Shown piece by piece: positions 36,603 to 46,076 of a stretch of 64,000 nucleotides of DNA. A model generated the notes under the pieces. The model was not told the origin of the DNA, ran no database searches, and was given only the letters and a program-made list of their open reading frames with translations. Origin of the DNA: an uncultured cyanobacterium (GTDB lineage Bacteria > Cyanobacteriota > Cyanobacteriia > PCC-6307 > Cyanobiaceae); contig CAIOGZ010000032.1 in the NCBI GenBank assembly GCA_903858015.1, positions 43,526-107,525 on the forward strand, written 5' to 3'. The translations under genes and the position numbers were made by a program. Each line of letters starts with the position of its first letter. The first letter of the stretch is position 1.

Positions 36603-37664
36603 TTGGAACTCAGGCCGCCTGACCAACTGGATGCTGCCGCTGGCAATGCCCTCGGCCCCGACCCAGGCGCCACGGCCAGTCCGGCCAAGCCCCCTACCCG
36701 GGTGGATCTTGCCGCCGATTCAGCCAAGCTGCTGGCCGATGCCGCCCTGGCCCTGTTCGCCATCTATGCGGTGGTGGTGGCATTCGAGATCCTCCCCCCA
36801 CGCCTCGTCGATCCGCTCTGGTTGCTGGCCGCCAGTACTTCCCTGGTGAACGCCGTATCGGTCCCCCTGGCCGGGGTGGTGTTTCTTCATTTGGCGGCGT
36901 CCATTGCCCCCTACACCAACTGGATCCACCAGCGCCGTCAGCGCGTTAGCCGTTTTGCCACTTGGGCCGCCCTCGGCTTCTTACTGCTGGTCCCATTACT
37001 TTGTTTCTCCACCTGGCGTGGCATCACCAATGTGAACTCTGCCATCCAGAAACAGTCCGCTGGCTTGACCCGCAACGCCAACGATCTTTTGGCGGCGATC
37101 AACAACGCCTCCAGCCCCCAGGAACTCCAACGCAGCATGGTGGAGCTGCAGGGCCCCCAACTCCGCAATGAGGACCTGGCCCAGCCCCTGCCCGTGCTCA
37201 AGAAGGCCGGAACCCAGGTGGTGAAGCAGGTCTTGCTGGCCTCCCAGGAGCAACTTTCCAAGTCCGATGCCAAAGCCTATAAGCCTCTCTACATCCAGAC
37301 CCTGCGCACTGCCCTGCTTTCGCTGGTTAGCTCGATTGCTTTTGCTGCCGTTGCATGGGATCCGTTGAAGCAGCAAAGTTTGCTGCATGCATTGTTCGCA
37401 AAAACCGCTTATCCGAAGCGCAATGGTTTGTCCCAGCTAATCAAGAAGAAACTCGAAGAGTTTAAGCGATCTACTGGAAAAGATGGTAGCCAGTCTGAGG
37501 TTATGGCGTTGGCGCGCCAGCGGCAACAGGAATCTCAAAAGGCGAAGGCTCGCCATGAGCGGGAAGCGAAGCGTAATCGTGAGCTGCAGAGAAAAGCGGC
37601 AGTAGAGCGGGAAAGGAAGCGAGAGCAGGCCGAGCGGCAAGCCAAGCAACGAAGAGAGCGTTAA
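36603..37664 (+). CDS. HpsJ-like membrane protein
   Basis: Membrane protein resembling HpsJ, a cyanobacterial family tied to exopolysaccharide production and to exosortase loci. Seen: 353 residues; hydrophobic segments near residues 48-66, 73-100 and 120-137, with IYAVVVAFEILPPRLVDPLW and a following W-x-x-Q/R-rich loop typical of the family (RQRVSRFATWAALGFLLLVP), a helical stretch QKQSAGLTRNANDLLAAINN, a fourth hydrophobic segment near residue 235, and a very basic/acidic C-terminal coiled coil from about residue 290 (Arg/Glu/Lys repeats). The frame starts at TTG 36603; GTG 36702 is the alternative. Function is inferred from family resemblance alone. Confidence 0.6.
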   Translation: MELRPPDQLDAAAGNALGPDPGATASPAKPPTRVDLAADSAKLLADAALALFAIYAVVVAFEILPPRLVDPLWLLAASTSLVNAVSVPLAGVVFLHLAASIAPYTNWIHQRRQRVSRFATWAALGFLLLVPLLCFSTWRGITNVNSAIQKQSAGLTRNANDLLAAINNASSPQELQRSMVELQGPQLRNEDLAQPLPVLKKAGTQVVKQVLLASQEQLSKSDAKAYKPLYIQTLRTALLSLVSSIAFAAVAWDPLKQQSLLHALFAKTAYPKRNGLSQLIKKKLEEFKRSTGKDGSQSEVMALARQRQQESQKAKARHEREAKRNRELQRKAAVERERKREQAERQAKQRRER

Positions 37665-37751
37665 AGGCCGAGCTACACCAAACCCTGGGCAGCAAAAACT
37701 CAGCAGCCGCCGCCGCGGAGCAGCAAACACTCAGCTATAGAAAAGATCGGG

Positions 37752-39470
37752 CTACAGCAGGAAATAGCGCTGGGCCATCGGCAGCACCTCCGCCGGTTCA
37801 CAGCTGAGCAGTTCGCCGTCGGCGAACACTTCATAGGTCTGGGGATCCACCTCCATCTTGGGTAGGGCGGTGTTGTTGCGCATTGCCGTCTTGCCGATCG
37901 ACCGGGTGTTCAGCACCGGCACGCAAGGGCGGCGCAGCCCCAGCTGGCGAGGTAGGTCGGCATCGAGGGCCGCCTGGCTGACAAAGGTGAGGCAGCTCGG
38001 CGCCAGCGCTGCGCCAAAGGCGGCAAACATCGGCCGGCCATGCACCGGGCCCGGCGTCGGGATCGAGGCGTTGGCATCGCCCATCTGGGCCCAGACAATC
38101 GAACCGCCCTTGATCACCAGCTCCGGTTTCACCCCAAAGAAGCCCGGCTTCCACAGCACCAGATCGGCCAACTTACCCACCTCCACCGAACCCACCTGGC
38201 TGTCGATGCCGTGGGCAATCGCCGGGTTGATCGTCACCTTGGCGATATAGCGCTTGATGCGGGTGTTGTCGTTGCGGCCGCCGCCGGCCCCATCCTCGGG
38301 TAGGAATCCCCGCTGCACCTTCATCTTGTGGGCCGTTTGGAAGGTGCGGATGATCACCTCCCCCACCCGGCCCATCGCCTGGGAATCGCTGGCGATGATG
38401 CTGAAGGCGCCCAAATCGTGCAGGATGTCTTCGGCGGCGATCGTTTCGCGCCGGATGCGCGATTCGGCGAAGGCCACATCCTCCGGGATGCGCGGATCGA
38501 GGTGGTGGCACACCATCAGCATGTCGAGGTGCTCCTCCAGGGTGTTGCGGGTGTAGGGCCGCGTTGGGTTGGTGGAGCTCGGCAGCACGTTGGTCTCGCC
38601 GCAGATCTTGATGATGTCCGGCGCATGGCCGCCGCCGGCCCCCTCGGTGTGGAAGGTGTGGATCGTGCGGCCGCCGATGGCGCGGATTGTGTCTTCCACG
38701 AAACCGGCTTCGTTGAGCGTGTCGGTGTGGATGCAGACCTGCACATCGAAGCGATCGGCTACGCCCAGGCAGGAATCGATCGCCGCCGGCGTCGTGCCCC
38801 AATCTTCGTGGAGTTTGAGGGCGCAGGCGCCGGCGCGGATTTGCTCTTCGAGGGCCGCCGGGGTGCTGGCGTTGCCCTTGCCGAAAAAGCCAAGGTTCAC
38901 CGGTAATCCCTCGGCGGCCTGCAGCATCCGGGCCAGGTGGAAGGCGCCGGGGGTGCAGGTGGTGGCATTGGTGCCGGTGGCCGGGCCGGTGCCGCCGCCC
39001 AGCAGGGTGGTGACCCCACTGGAGAGGGCCGTTTCGATCTGCTGCGGGCAGATGAAGTGGATGTGGGTGTCGATCGCACCGGCGGTGAGGATGTGGCCCT
39101 CGCCGGCGATCGCCTCGGTGCCGGGGCCCACCACGATCGTGACGCCGGCTTGGATGTCGGGGTTGCCCGCCTTGCCGATCGCCACGATGCGTCCATCGCG
39201 CAGGCCGATGTCGGCCTTGACAATCCCCCACCAATCGAGGATCAGGGCGTTGGTGATCACCGTGTCCACCGCACCGGCGGCCCGCGTGGTCTGGGCCTGG
39301 CCCATGCCATCGCGAATCACCTTGCCGCCGCCAAACTTCACCTCATCGCCATACACGGTGTAATCCTTCTCCACCTCCAGGATCAGCTCGGTGTCGGCCA
39401 GGCGCAGCCGATCGCCCGTGGTGGGGCCGTAGGTCTGGGCGTAGGCCTGGCGGGAGATGCGGTAGGGCAT
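37752..39470 (-). CDS. ureC: Urease alpha subunit
   Basis: Catalytic subunit of urease, which hydrolyses urea to ammonia and carbamate with two nickel ions. Seen: 572 residues; nickel ligands in DTHIHFICP near residue 134, the carbamylated lysine in ALKLHEDWG near residue 217, [13 protein letters not shown] near residue 247, the flap histidine region [11 protein letters not shown] near residue 319 and the aspartate in [11 protein letters not shown] near residue 360. Length and motifs are complete. Last gene of ureDABC, 51 bp after ureB. Needs UreDEFG for nickel loading, all present here. Confidence 0.98.
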   Translation of the reverse strand: MPYRISRQAYAQTYGPTTGDRLRLADTELILEVEKDYTVYGDEVKFGGGKVIRDGMGQAQTTRAAGAVDTVITNALILDWWGIVKADIGLRDGRIVAIGKAGNPDIQAGVTIVVGPGTEAIAGEGHILTAGAIDTHIHFICPQQIETALSSGVTTLLGGGTGPATGTNATTCTPGAFHLARMLQAAEGLPVNLGFFGKGNASTPAALEEQIRAGACALKLHEDWGTTPAAIDSCLGVADRFDVQVCIHTDTLNEAGFVEDTIRAIGGRTIHTFHTEGAGGGHAPDIIKICGETNVLPSSTNPTRPYTRNTLEEHLDMLMVCHHLDPRIPEDVAFAESRIRRETIAAEDILHDLGAFSIIASDSQAMGRVGEVIIRTFQTAHKMKVQRGFLPEDGAGGGRNDNTRIKRYIAKVTINPAIAHGIDSQVGSVEVGKLADLVLWKPGFFGVKPELVIKGGSIVWAQMGDANASIPTPGPVHGRPMFAAFGAALAPSCLTFVSQAALDADLPRQLGLRRPCVPVLNTRSIGKTAMRNNTALPKMEVDPQTYEVFADGELLSCEPAEVLPMAQRYFLL

Positions 39471-39521
39471 GGGCCGGTGGGGTGAGGGGTGCTGCTGCTC
39501 GGTTGGGTGCGGAGGGTTGCT

Positions 39522-39839
39522 TCAATCGAGCGGGCCGTTGATCAGCCCGTTGAAGCCAAACACCCGCCGCTCGCCCGCAAACGGCACCAGCTGCACCTCG
39601 CGGCTGTCGCCTGGTTCAAAGCGGATCGCCGTGCCGGCCGGGATGTCGAGCCGCAGCCCCCGGGCGGCGTCGCGGTCGAACTTGAGGGCCGCATTGGCTT
39701 CATGGAAGTGGAAGTGGGAGCCCACCTGCACCGGCCGGTCGCCGCTGTTGGCCACCACCAGGCTGGTGACGGGCCGGCCGGCGTTGAGTTCGAGCTCACC
39801 GGCGGCGGGGATCAGTTCTCCGGGGATCAGGGGGCTCAT
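39522..39839 (-). CDS. ureB: Urease beta subunit
   Basis: Structural subunit of urease. Seen: 105 residues, starting [20 protein letters not shown] and containing [16 protein letters not shown] near residue 38 and [16 protein letters not shown] near residue 66, the standard UreB blocks. It is separate from ureA, as in most bacteria. The 88-bp gap from ureA contains a 15-bp repeat array. Confidence 0.97.
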   Translation of the reverse strand: MSPLIPGELIPAAGELELNAGRPVTSLVVANSGDRPVQVGSHFHFHEANAALKFDRDAARGLRLDIPAGTAIRFEPGDSREVQLVPFAGERRVFGFNGLINGPLD

Positions 39840-39861
39840 CAGCGTTCAGGGGCAGGGGTTG

Positions 39862-39921
39862 GCAGGGTCAGCGCAAGCAGGGTCAGCGCAGGCATGGTCA
39901 GGGCAAGCAGGCTCAACGACA
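39862..39921. repeat. Degenerate tandem repeat, four 15-bp units inside the ure operon
   Basis: Units at 39862, 39877, 39892 and 39907 follow GCAGGGTCAGCGCAA; the first two differ by one base, the others by two to four. A further partial unit follows. The array fills most of the 88-bp space between the ureA stop and the ureB start. Confidence 0.8.
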
Positions 39922-39927
39922 ACACGC

Positions 39928-40230
39928 TCAGCGGATCGGCTCGTGCAGGGTGACCAGCTTGGTGCCATCGGGGAACACCGCCTCGATCTGCACGTCGTGG
40001 ATCAGCTCCGGCACCCCCTCCATCACCTGGTCGCGGCCCAGCCAGGTGGAGCCCGCCACCATCAGCTCGGCCACCGTGCGGCCATCGCGGGCGCCTTCGA
40101 GCACCTGGAAACTGAGCCAGGCCACGGCCTCGGGGTGGTTGAGCTTGAGGCCGCGGTTCAGCCGCCGTTCCGCCAGCAGGGCGGCGGTGACGATCAGCAG
40201 CTTGTCCTTTTCTTGGGGGGTGAGATGCAT
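39928..40230 (-). CDS. ureA: Urease gamma subunit
   Basis: Smallest structural subunit of urease. Seen: 100 residues, [20 protein letters not shown] at the N-terminus, [11 protein letters not shown] near residue 37 and [20 protein letters not shown] at the C-terminus, all typical. Second gene of the ureDABC run, 55 bp after ureD; ureB follows after the repeat-bearing gap. Confidence 0.98.
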   Translation of the reverse strand: MHLTPQEKDKLLIVTAALLAERRLNRGLKLNHPEAVAWLSFQVLEGARDGRTVAELMVAGSTWLGRDQVMEGVPELIHDVQIEAVFPDGTKLVTLHEPIR

Positions 40231-40285
40231 GCCGGGGGGGACGCTGGCTTGGGCGCGGGGTGGGGCGGGGTTGGAGCAGCCCGCC

Positions 40286-41269
40286 TCAGTCTGGCAGCGC
40301 TAGCTGCGGCCGCCCGTTCATGGGGAACCCCGCCTCGATCCCGGCCAACGGCGCCTCCTGGAACGGCCACACCCGCGGCAGCTGCGGTGGCGCCAGCCCC
40401 TGGGCGGCCCGGATCCGGGCCCACAATCGGGTGAACCAGAAACGCGCTGCCGTGCTCGAGCCCCCCCGGTAGCGGGCCACCAGTCCCTGCTCCAGGGCGC
40501 CGCAGGCCATGCGGCCCTCCAGTCCCAGCCGATCGGCGCGGCAGGCCTCGATCAGCGCCGCCAGTTCCGCCCCCGCCAGGGCCCGCGGCGCCACCCACAC
40601 CAGCGAACCCAACACCGGTTGCCCCGCCATGCCGTGGGGTTCCAGCAGCGCGTCCCCCCCCAGCTCCAGCCGGTCCACCAGTTCCCAGCGGCCGCTGCCG
40701 GGCTCCCAGCCGCCGCCCGTCTCCCAGCCGGCGGCGCCCGTCTCCTGGCGGCGGATCTCCAGCAGCGAGCGCCAGCGACCCGCCCCGAGGCTTTCGCCCG
40801 CGGCCGTGCGACCCAGCCGCACCACCTCCGCCCCCAGCCAGCCAGCCCCCGGCGCCAAACTCACCCGCACCTGTTGCTCGTAGAGCCCATCGCCGTAGAG
40901 CACCAACTCCTGGGGCAGCCACTCCAGGTCGGCGTTGGCTTCGAGCTTGAAATCCAGTTGCACGCAGGCCCAGGCGCCTTGCGGGCTGCGGCGGGAGCGG
41001 CCGACCGTGCCGTAGACCTTCTGCGCCGCCACGCTGGTGAGCAGCACCCGGCTGCCCGGTTCGAGCTCGGCCCTGAGCAGCAGCTGGTCGCCCCCCACCA
41101 GGCCACCGGCGGTGTGGAGGATCGGCAGTTCGCAGCGGCCATCGGCCCGCTCAAAGGCCCGCTGGATCTTGAGCGGCGCCGTGGCGCCGCCCTGGTGTCG
41201 GGTGCGTCCGTCGCTGCACTGGAAGCGCAGCTCGGCGCCAGCTCGCCAGGGTTCGGGGGTGTCCTGCAT
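40286..41269 (-). CDS. ureD: Urease accessory protein UreD
   Basis: Accessory protein that binds urease apoenzyme and, with UreF and UreG, guides nickel insertion. Seen: 327 residues from ATG 41269 with [20 protein letters not shown] near residue 50, [21 protein letters not shown] and [14 protein letters not shown], plus [19 protein letters not shown] near the C-terminus. GTG 41299 is an upstream alternative. A local repetitive glycine/tryptophan stretch ([16 protein letters not shown], about residues 190-207) replaces the usual loop and appears to be an expansion. It is divergent from ureE across 66 bp. Confidence 0.95.
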   Translation of the reverse strand: MQDTPEPWRAGAELRFQCSDGRTRHQGGATAPLKIQRAFERADGRCELPILHTAGGLVGGDQLLLRAELEPGSRVLLTSVAAQKVYGTVGRSRRSPQGAWACVQLDFKLEANADLEWLPQELVLYGDGLYEQQVRVSLAPGAGWLGAEVVRLGRTAAGESLGAGRWRSLLEIRRQETGAAGWETGGGWEPGSGRWELVDRLELGGDALLEPHGMAGQPVLGSLVWVAPRALAGAELAALIEACRADRLGLEGRMACGALEQGLVARYRGGSSTAARFWFTRLWARIRAAQGLAPPQLPRVWPFQEAPLAGIEAGFPMNGRPQLALPD

Positions 41270-41335
41270 CGGGCGGCGAGGGCCGGACAACCGCCACACT
41301 CTGAACGGCGATCGGCCAAGGAGGCCTGGCTAGCC

Positions 41336-41896
41336 ATGCAACAGACCCGTTCCAGTCCCCTGCTGCTCAGCCGCAGGAACCTGGCGCCGCCCGGCGCCGC
41401 CGCGATCAGCGCCGCCCTCAGCCTGCCGCTCAGCGCCGAGCAGCGCACCCGCCTGCGGGGCAGGCGGGTGAGCGGTTGCGGCCTGGAGCTGGTGTTGCAG
41501 CTGCCCCGCGGCGAAGCCCTGCAGCCCGGCGAATGGCTGGCCGGGGCCAGCGGCGAGGCGACGGTGCGGGTGGAGGCGGCGCCGGAGCCGCTGTTGCTGG
41601 TGCGCAGCGCCGATCCCCTGCAGCTGCTGCGGGCCGCCTATCACCTCGGCAACCGCCATGTGGCGCTCCAGCTCCGTCCCCGGGAGCTGCGCCTGCTCGC
41701 CGATCCGGTGTTGGCGGATCTGTTGGAGCGGTTGGGTCTGCAGCTGGAGAGCCGCCTGGAGCCCTTTTTGCCGGAGGCCGGCGCCTATGCCAGCGGCCAG
41801 CACCAGCACGGGCACGGGCATGGGGCCGGCGATCCCGACCACCACCGGCACGACCAGGGCACCGGCGCCAACCCAACAGCCGGCGCCAACCCATGA
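41336..41896 (+). CDS. ureE: Urease accessory protein UreE with His-rich tail
   Basis: Nickel-binding metallochaperone that delivers Ni to urease. Seen: 186 residues; N-terminal peptide-binding domain, C-terminal metal domain with AYHLGNRHVALQ (His 103 and His 108 of the conserved metal site), and a C-terminal tail with seven histidines in residues 156-172 (HQHGHGHGAGDPDHHRH), which would store extra nickel. After the tail the sequence degenerates into GTGANP repeats. ATG 41336 has AAGGAGG about 12 bp upstream. The stop overlaps the ureF start (ATGA). Confidence 0.95.
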   Translation: MQQTRSSPLLLSRRNLAPPGAAAISAALSLPLSAEQRTRLRGRRVSGCGLELVLQLPRGEALQPGEWLAGASGEATVRVEAAPEPLLLVRSADPLQLLRAAYHLGNRHVALQLRPRELRLLADPVLADLLERLGLQLESRLEPFLPEAGAYASGQHQHGHGHGAGDPDHHRHDQGTGANPTAGANP

Positions 41897-42585
41897 GCGG
41901 CCGCCGGCTCCATCTGTTGCAACTGGTCAGCCCCGCCCTGCCGGTGGGGGGGTTCAGCTATGCCGAGGGCCTGGAGGTGCTGGTCCAGGGCGGCGAATTG
42001 CGGGATGCCGAGGTCGTGGCCGCCTGGTTGGCGGCGGAACTGCGCTGCGGTTCGCTCACGATCGAGGCCGCCGCCCTGCGCCCCCTGGGCGAGGCGATGG
42101 CAACCTGGCGGCAGGGGAAGGATCCCGGGGCCTTTGGGGCCGTGGCCGACCTGGATGGCTGGTTGCTGGCCCAGCGGGAGGCGCCCGAACTGCGCGCCCA
42201 GCAACGCCAGATGGGCCAATCGCTGCTGCAGCTGTTGGCCGAGCTGGGCTGGCCCCTGCCCCGCCTGGCCGGGCGGCCGGCGCCCCGCTTGGCCTGGCCC
42301 GCGGCCTGGGCCTGGGCCGGCCTGTGCCTGGAGCTCGATCCCCTGGAGCTGGTCGAAGCCTTCCTGTTCAGCTGGGTGGCGAATCAGCTCAGCGCTGCGG
42401 TGCGCCTGGTGCCGCTTGGCTCCACCCAGGCCCAGCGGCTCCAACTGGCGCTGGCGCCCCTGATCGAGCAGCGGGCCCTGGCGCTGCTGGCGGCCGAGCC
42501 GCGCCAACTGGCCAGTGGCGGCGTCGGTGCCGGATTGGCCCAGCTGGGCCACGCCGAGCTCTACTCCCGTTTGTTTCGCAGTTGA
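41893..42585 (+). CDS. ureF: Urease accessory protein UreF
   Basis: Works in the UreDFG complex, gating GTP hydrolysis by UreG during nickel insertion. Seen: 230 residues, all-helical, beginning [20 protein letters not shown] (residues 6-25), with [20 protein letters not shown] and the C-terminal [20 protein letters not shown]. Its ATG overlaps the ureE stop; ureG follows after 40 bp. Confidence 0.96.
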   Translation: MSGRRLHLLQLVSPALPVGGFSYAEGLEVLVQGGELRDAEVVAAWLAAELRCGSLTIEAAALRPLGEAMATWRQGKDPGAFGAVADLDGWLLAQREAPELRAQQRQMGQSLLQLLAELGWPLPRLAGRPAPRLAWPAAWAWAGLCLELDPLELVEAFLFSWVANQLSAAVRLVPLGSTQAQRLQLALAPLIEQRALALLAAEPRQLASGGVGAGLAQLGHAELYSRLFRS

Positions 42586-42625
42586 GCCCCAGCTTCTAGG
42601 CTGCGGCGATCCAGGGGTTGGGCCG

Positions 42626-43225
42626 ATGAGTCGCCTGCGGGTGGGGGTGGCCGGGCCGGTGGGTTCCGGCAAAACGGCGCTGGTGGAGGCGCTTTGCCGG
42701 CGGCTGCGGCAGCGCCTGCAGCTGGCCGTGGTCACCAACGACATCTATACCCAGGAAGACGCCGAGTTTCTGACCCGGGTCGGGGCCCTGCCCCCGGAAC
42801 GCATCCGCGGTGTGGAAACCGGCGGTTGCCCCCATACCGCGATCCGGGAGGATTGCTCCATCAACCGAGCTGCGGTTGAGGAATTGGAGCTGGCCTTCCC
42901 CGATCTCGATCTGGTGCTGGTCGAAAGCGGTGGCGACAATCTGGCGGCCAGTTTCAGTCCGGAGCTGGTGGATTTATGCATCTACGTGATTGATGTGGCC
43001 GCGGGCGACAAAATCCCGCGCAAGGGGGGGCCAGGCATCACCCGTTCCGATCTGCTGGTGATCAACAAGATCGACCTGGCGCCGATGGTGGGGGCCAGCC
43101 TGGCGGTAATGGAGCGGGACACCGAGCGGATGCGCCAGGGGCGCCCCTGGTGCTTCACCAACCTGCAGAGCGGCGAAGGGCTGGAGCGGGTTGAAAACTT
43201 TCTGTATCAACAGCTACCGGGTTAG
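42626..43225 (+). CDS. ureG: Urease accessory GTPase UreG
   Basis: SIMIBI-class GTPase that couples GTP hydrolysis to nickel delivery. Seen: 199 residues; P-loop GPVGSGKTA at residues 10-18, the metal-binding Cys-Pro-His in [15 protein letters not shown] near residue 68, [16 protein letters not shown] and the guanine-specificity motif NKIDLAP near residue 147. Third gene of ureEFG. The urtA promoter lies directly behind its stop. Confidence 0.98.
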   Translation: MSRLRVGVAGPVGSGKTALVEALCRRLRQRLQLAVVTNDIYTQEDAEFLTRVGALPPERIRGVETGGCPHTAIREDCSINRAAVEELELAFPDLDLVLVESGGDNLAASFSPELVDLCIYVIDVAAGDKIPRKGGPGITRSDLLVINKIDLAPMVGASLAVMERDTERMRQGRPWCFTNLQSGEGLERVENFLYQQLPG

Positions 43226-43286
43226 GAACCGCCTGGTTCGTGCCGATTCCTTTTTGCTCAAATCCCCACCCTCGGCCAGAAATTCG

Positions 43287-43328
43287 GTACCAACCACTAC
43301 ATGGTTGAAACTTGGCCTTGCGTAGTTT
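43287..43328 (+). promoter_or_regulatory. NtcA-activated promoter of urtA
   Basis: GTA-CCAACCAC-TAC at 43287-43300 matches the NtcA consensus GTA-N8-TAC exactly. Exactly 22 bp after it stands TAGTTT (43323-43328), fitting the TAN3T -10 element of class II NtcA promoters. Transcription would start about 45 bp before the urtA ATG. Confidence 0.9.
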
Positions 43329-43379
43329 CTGCATGCCGAGGCTTTTTGCGGCATCACCCTTCCCCCCATACGTCGAATC

Positions 43380-44678
43380 ATGGTTCCTCGTTTTTCCAGG
43401 CGATTCGCCTCCGGTGTCGCCGCGGGAGCGATGTCATTGTCGTTGGCAGCTTGCGGCGGTGGCGGCGGCGGCGGCGGTGGCAGCTTCGATGGCGAGATCA
43501 AAGTTGGCATCCTCCACTCGCTGAGTGGCACCATGGCGATTTCCGAAACCACCCTCAAGGAGGTGGAGGAAATGGCAATCAAGGAGATCAATGATGCCGG
43601 TGGCGTCAACGTGGCTGGCAAGAAGTACAAAATTACGGCCATCTCAGAAGACGGTGCCTCCGACTGGCCCACCTTTGCCGAGAAGTCCCAGAAGCTGATT
43701 GAATCCGACAAAGTAGCTGTCGTGTTTGGCGGTTGGACCTCCGCCAGCCGTAAGGCGATGATGCCGGTGTTCGAATCGAAGAACCACATGCTGTTCTATC
43801 CGATTCAGTACGAAGGCCAGGAATGCTCTAAGAACATTTTCTACACCGGTGCCGTTCCCAACCAACAGGCCGAGCCTGCCGTGGACTGGCTGATGAAGCA
43901 GTACGCTCCTAAGTTCGGCAAGAAAGTTTATCTTGTCGGCTCTGATTACGTGTATCCCCGCACGGCAAACACGATCATCAAAGAGCAGATGAAGGCCCTC
44001 GGCGGTGAAACCGTCGGCGAAGACTACATCCCCCTTGGCAACACCGAGGTGGCTCCGATCATCGCCAAGATCAAGAAGGCCTTCCCGAATGGCGGCATCA
44101 TCATCAACACCTTGAACGGTGACTCCAACGTCGCCCTGTTCAAGCAGTTCAAGGCCGCAGGCATTGATCCTGCCAAGTACCCGATCATGTCCTTCTCGAT
44201 CGCAGAGGAGGAAATCCGCCAGATTGGTCCTGAGTACACCACCGGTACCTATGCCGCCTGGAACTTCTTCATGAGCCTGGATACCCCGGCTTCCAAGAAG
44301 TTCACCGCCGACTTCCAGGCTCTGTACGGCAAGGATCGGGTCACGGGCGACCCGGCTGAATCTGCCTACAACATGGTGTACCTCTGGAAGGCTGCCGTCG
44401 AGAAGGCGGGTAGCTTCGAAGATCTCGAGAAGGTGCGCACCGCCATGATCGGCACCAAGTTCGCCGCTCCCCAAGGCGAGATCGAGATGTTCCCCAACCA
44501 CCACACCTCGGAGCGGGTGTTGATTGGCGAAGCCAAGGCTGATGGCCAGTTCAAAATCCTCTCCGACAGCGTCAAGGCGATTCCGCCGATCCCCTGGAAC
44601 CAGTTCGTTCCCGAGACCAAGGGTTACACCTGCGATTGGACCCAAAACCGTCCTGACGCGGGTAAGTTCAAGATGTGA
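43380..44678 (+). CDS. urtA: Urea ABC transporter substrate-binding protein
   Basis: Periplasmic urea receptor of the high-affinity Urt transporter. Seen: 432 residues; a lipoprotein signal with LAAC, cysteine 25, followed by an uninterrupted run of nine glycines as a spacer; then IKVGILHSLSGTMAISE, VVFGGWTSASRKAMMP near residue 119, LFYPIQYEGQE and YAAWNFF, the urea-type branch of the Leu/Ile/Val-binding fold. First gene of urtABCDE, behind an NtcA box. Base composition and codon use are less extreme in GC than the flanking genes, as is usual for highly expressed transport genes. Confidence 0.97.
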   Translation: MVPRFSRRFASGVAAGAMSLSLAACGGGGGGGGGSFDGEIKVGILHSLSGTMAISETTLKEVEEMAIKEINDAGGVNVAGKKYKITAISEDGASDWPTFAEKSQKLIESDKVAVVFGGWTSASRKAMMPVFESKNHMLFYPIQYEGQECSKNIFYTGAVPNQQAEPAVDWLMKQYAPKFGKKVYLVGSDYVYPRTANTIIKEQMKALGGETVGEDYIPLGNTEVAPIIAKIKKAFPNGGIIINTLNGDSNVALFKQFKAAGIDPAKYPIMSFSIAEEEIRQIGPEYTTGTYAAWNFFMSLDTPASKKFTADFQALYGKDRVTGDPAESAYNMVYLWKAAVEKAGSFEDLEKVRTAMIGTKFAAPQGEIEMFPNHHTSERVLIGEAKADGQFKILSDSVKAIPPIPWNQFVPETKGYTCDWTQNRPDAGKFKM

Positions 44679-44687
44679 TTGGGTTAG

Positions 44688-44711
44688 GGGTGGCTTATCT
44701 TTAAGCCACCC
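44688..44711 (+). terminator. Attenuator-like hairpin between urtA and urtB
   Basis: GGGTGGCTTA (44688-44697) and TAAGCCACCC (44702-44711) form a perfect 10-bp stem with a 4-nt loop, followed by TTCCTTGC. It begins 9 bp after the urtA stop. Without a full T-run it would be a leaky terminator or mRNA-stabilising end giving more UrtA than membrane subunits. Confidence 0.7.
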
Positions 44712-44803
44712 TTCCTTGCAAGCATCATCTCCTGATTGCCAAACTATTGGCAGCTTTGATCCGGCTTCCACCGGATCTTATCTTCCCATTGACACGGATT
44801 CCG

Positions 44804-45961
44804 GTGGAACTCTTTTTCTCTCAGATCCTTGATGGTCTGAGCATTGCTTCGGTCTTGCTCTTGGCAGCTACCGGTCTAGCGATTGTCTTCGGTTTGATGG
44901 GCGTGATCAATCTCGCCCACGGCGAGTTCATGATGCTGGGCGCCTATGTGACCTTCGTGGTCCAAAATCTATTCAAGCCGATGGGGGGGATCCTCTTTGA
45001 GCTTTACTTTCCAGTCGCCCTGGTCTTGTCGTTCATTGTCACAGCCCTGGTCGGGGTTTTACTGGAGCGAACCCTGATCCGCAGGTTGTACGGCCGCCCC
45101 CTGGAAACGCTGCTGGCAACCTGGGGCGTGAGCTTGATCTTGATCCAGCTGGTTCGCAGTGTGTCCACCGCCATGCTGCTGGGCATTCTGCTGGCCATTG
45201 CTCTGGGATGGATCGGCTCCCGTTTTCTCAAACTCAAGTTCACCGACAAACCCTTCCTGCCTTACATCAGTGGCCTGTACTGGCTGCTGACGTCATTGAT
45301 TGGGATCGCGGCCGCCAATTTCTTGTCTTCGATCCGTCCGCTTGCCAGCACCTGGTTCGGTCCCCGCAACATTGATGTCACAGCTCCAAAATGGTTGCAA
45401 GGTAGCTGGGGAAAGATCGGTGATATCGGTTTGCCTGGCATCCGAATTTTCATCATCCTGTTGTCTGCAGTTCTGTTGCTCGCCACGCTCTGGTTCTTAA
45501 GCAAAAGCGTTTGGGGTCTGCGCATGCGAGCTGTGACTCAAAACCGCCAGATGAGCAATTGCTTGGGCATCCCCACCGATCGCGTTGACAGCTTCACCTT
45601 TGGCCTTGGCTCGGGGCTGGCCGGTGTGGCTGGTTGTGCGATTACCCTGCTGGGTTCAGTCGGGCCGAATCTGGGGGCTGCCTATATCGTTTCCTGTTTC
45701 ATGGTGATTGTTCTGGGTGGAGTAGGCAACCTTACGGGAACGGTGCTTGCTTCCCTGCTGCTCGGAATAATTCAGTCGGTGATTGGTTCTGGTTCATTGT
45801 TGACGGTTTTTCCGAATCTTCCGCCTGCGGTCAGCGGCGTAGTCGAGTTCTTTGCCACAACCAGCATGTCCTTGGTGCTGGTGTTTATTTTCATCATCGC
45901 TTTTCTACAGTTCCGCCCCAACGGCATGTTCCCCCAGAAGGGACGTTCGGTTGACGCTTGA
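44804..45961 (+). CDS. urtB: Urea ABC transporter permease UrtB
   Basis: Inner-membrane permease of the Leu/Ile/Val type. Seen: 385 residues from GTG 44804, with SIASVLLLAATGLAIVFGLM near residue 12 directly followed by GVINLAHGEFMMLGAYVTF, and the permease loop GLRMRAVTQNRQMSNCLGIP near residue 240. About eight to nine hydrophobic segments. The frame is open to TTG 44747, but GTG 44804 puts the start at the usual distance from the first helix. A short repeat cluster separates it from urtC. Confidence 0.93.
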   Translation: MELFFSQILDGLSIASVLLLAATGLAIVFGLMGVINLAHGEFMMLGAYVTFVVQNLFKPMGGILFELYFPVALVLSFIVTALVGVLLERTLIRRLYGRPLETLLATWGVSLILIQLVRSVSTAMLLGILLAIALGWIGSRFLKLKFTDKPFLPYISGLYWLLTSLIGIAAANFLSSIRPLASTWFGPRNIDVTAPKWLQGSWGKIGDIGLPGIRIFIILLSAVLLLATLWFLSKSVWGLRMRAVTQNRQMSNCLGIPTDRVDSFTFGLGSGLAGVAGCAITLLGSVGPNLGAAYIVSCFMVIVLGGVGNLTGTVLASLLLGIIQSVIGSGSLLTVFPNLPPAVSGVVEFFATTSMSLVLVFIFIIAFLQFRPNGMFPQKGRSVDA

Positions 45962-45996
45962 ATCTGAAGCTTGAATCCGATGACTGAATCCGATGT
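45957..45996. repeat. Three short imperfect repeats between urtB and urtC
   Basis: CTTGAATCTGAAG (45957-45969), CTTGAATCCGATGA (45970-45983) and CTGAATCCGATGT (45984-45996) stand in tandem beginning at the urtB stop codon. Further on, GATATC elements flank an AT-rich stretch before urtC. Confidence 0.6.
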
Positions 45997-46076
45997 TAGA
46001 TATCAATAATTAAATCCGCTGGCTTTGATATCTGGATTCCAATCCTCTTCTACGGCCCTCCTCCGAGATCCCAGCC

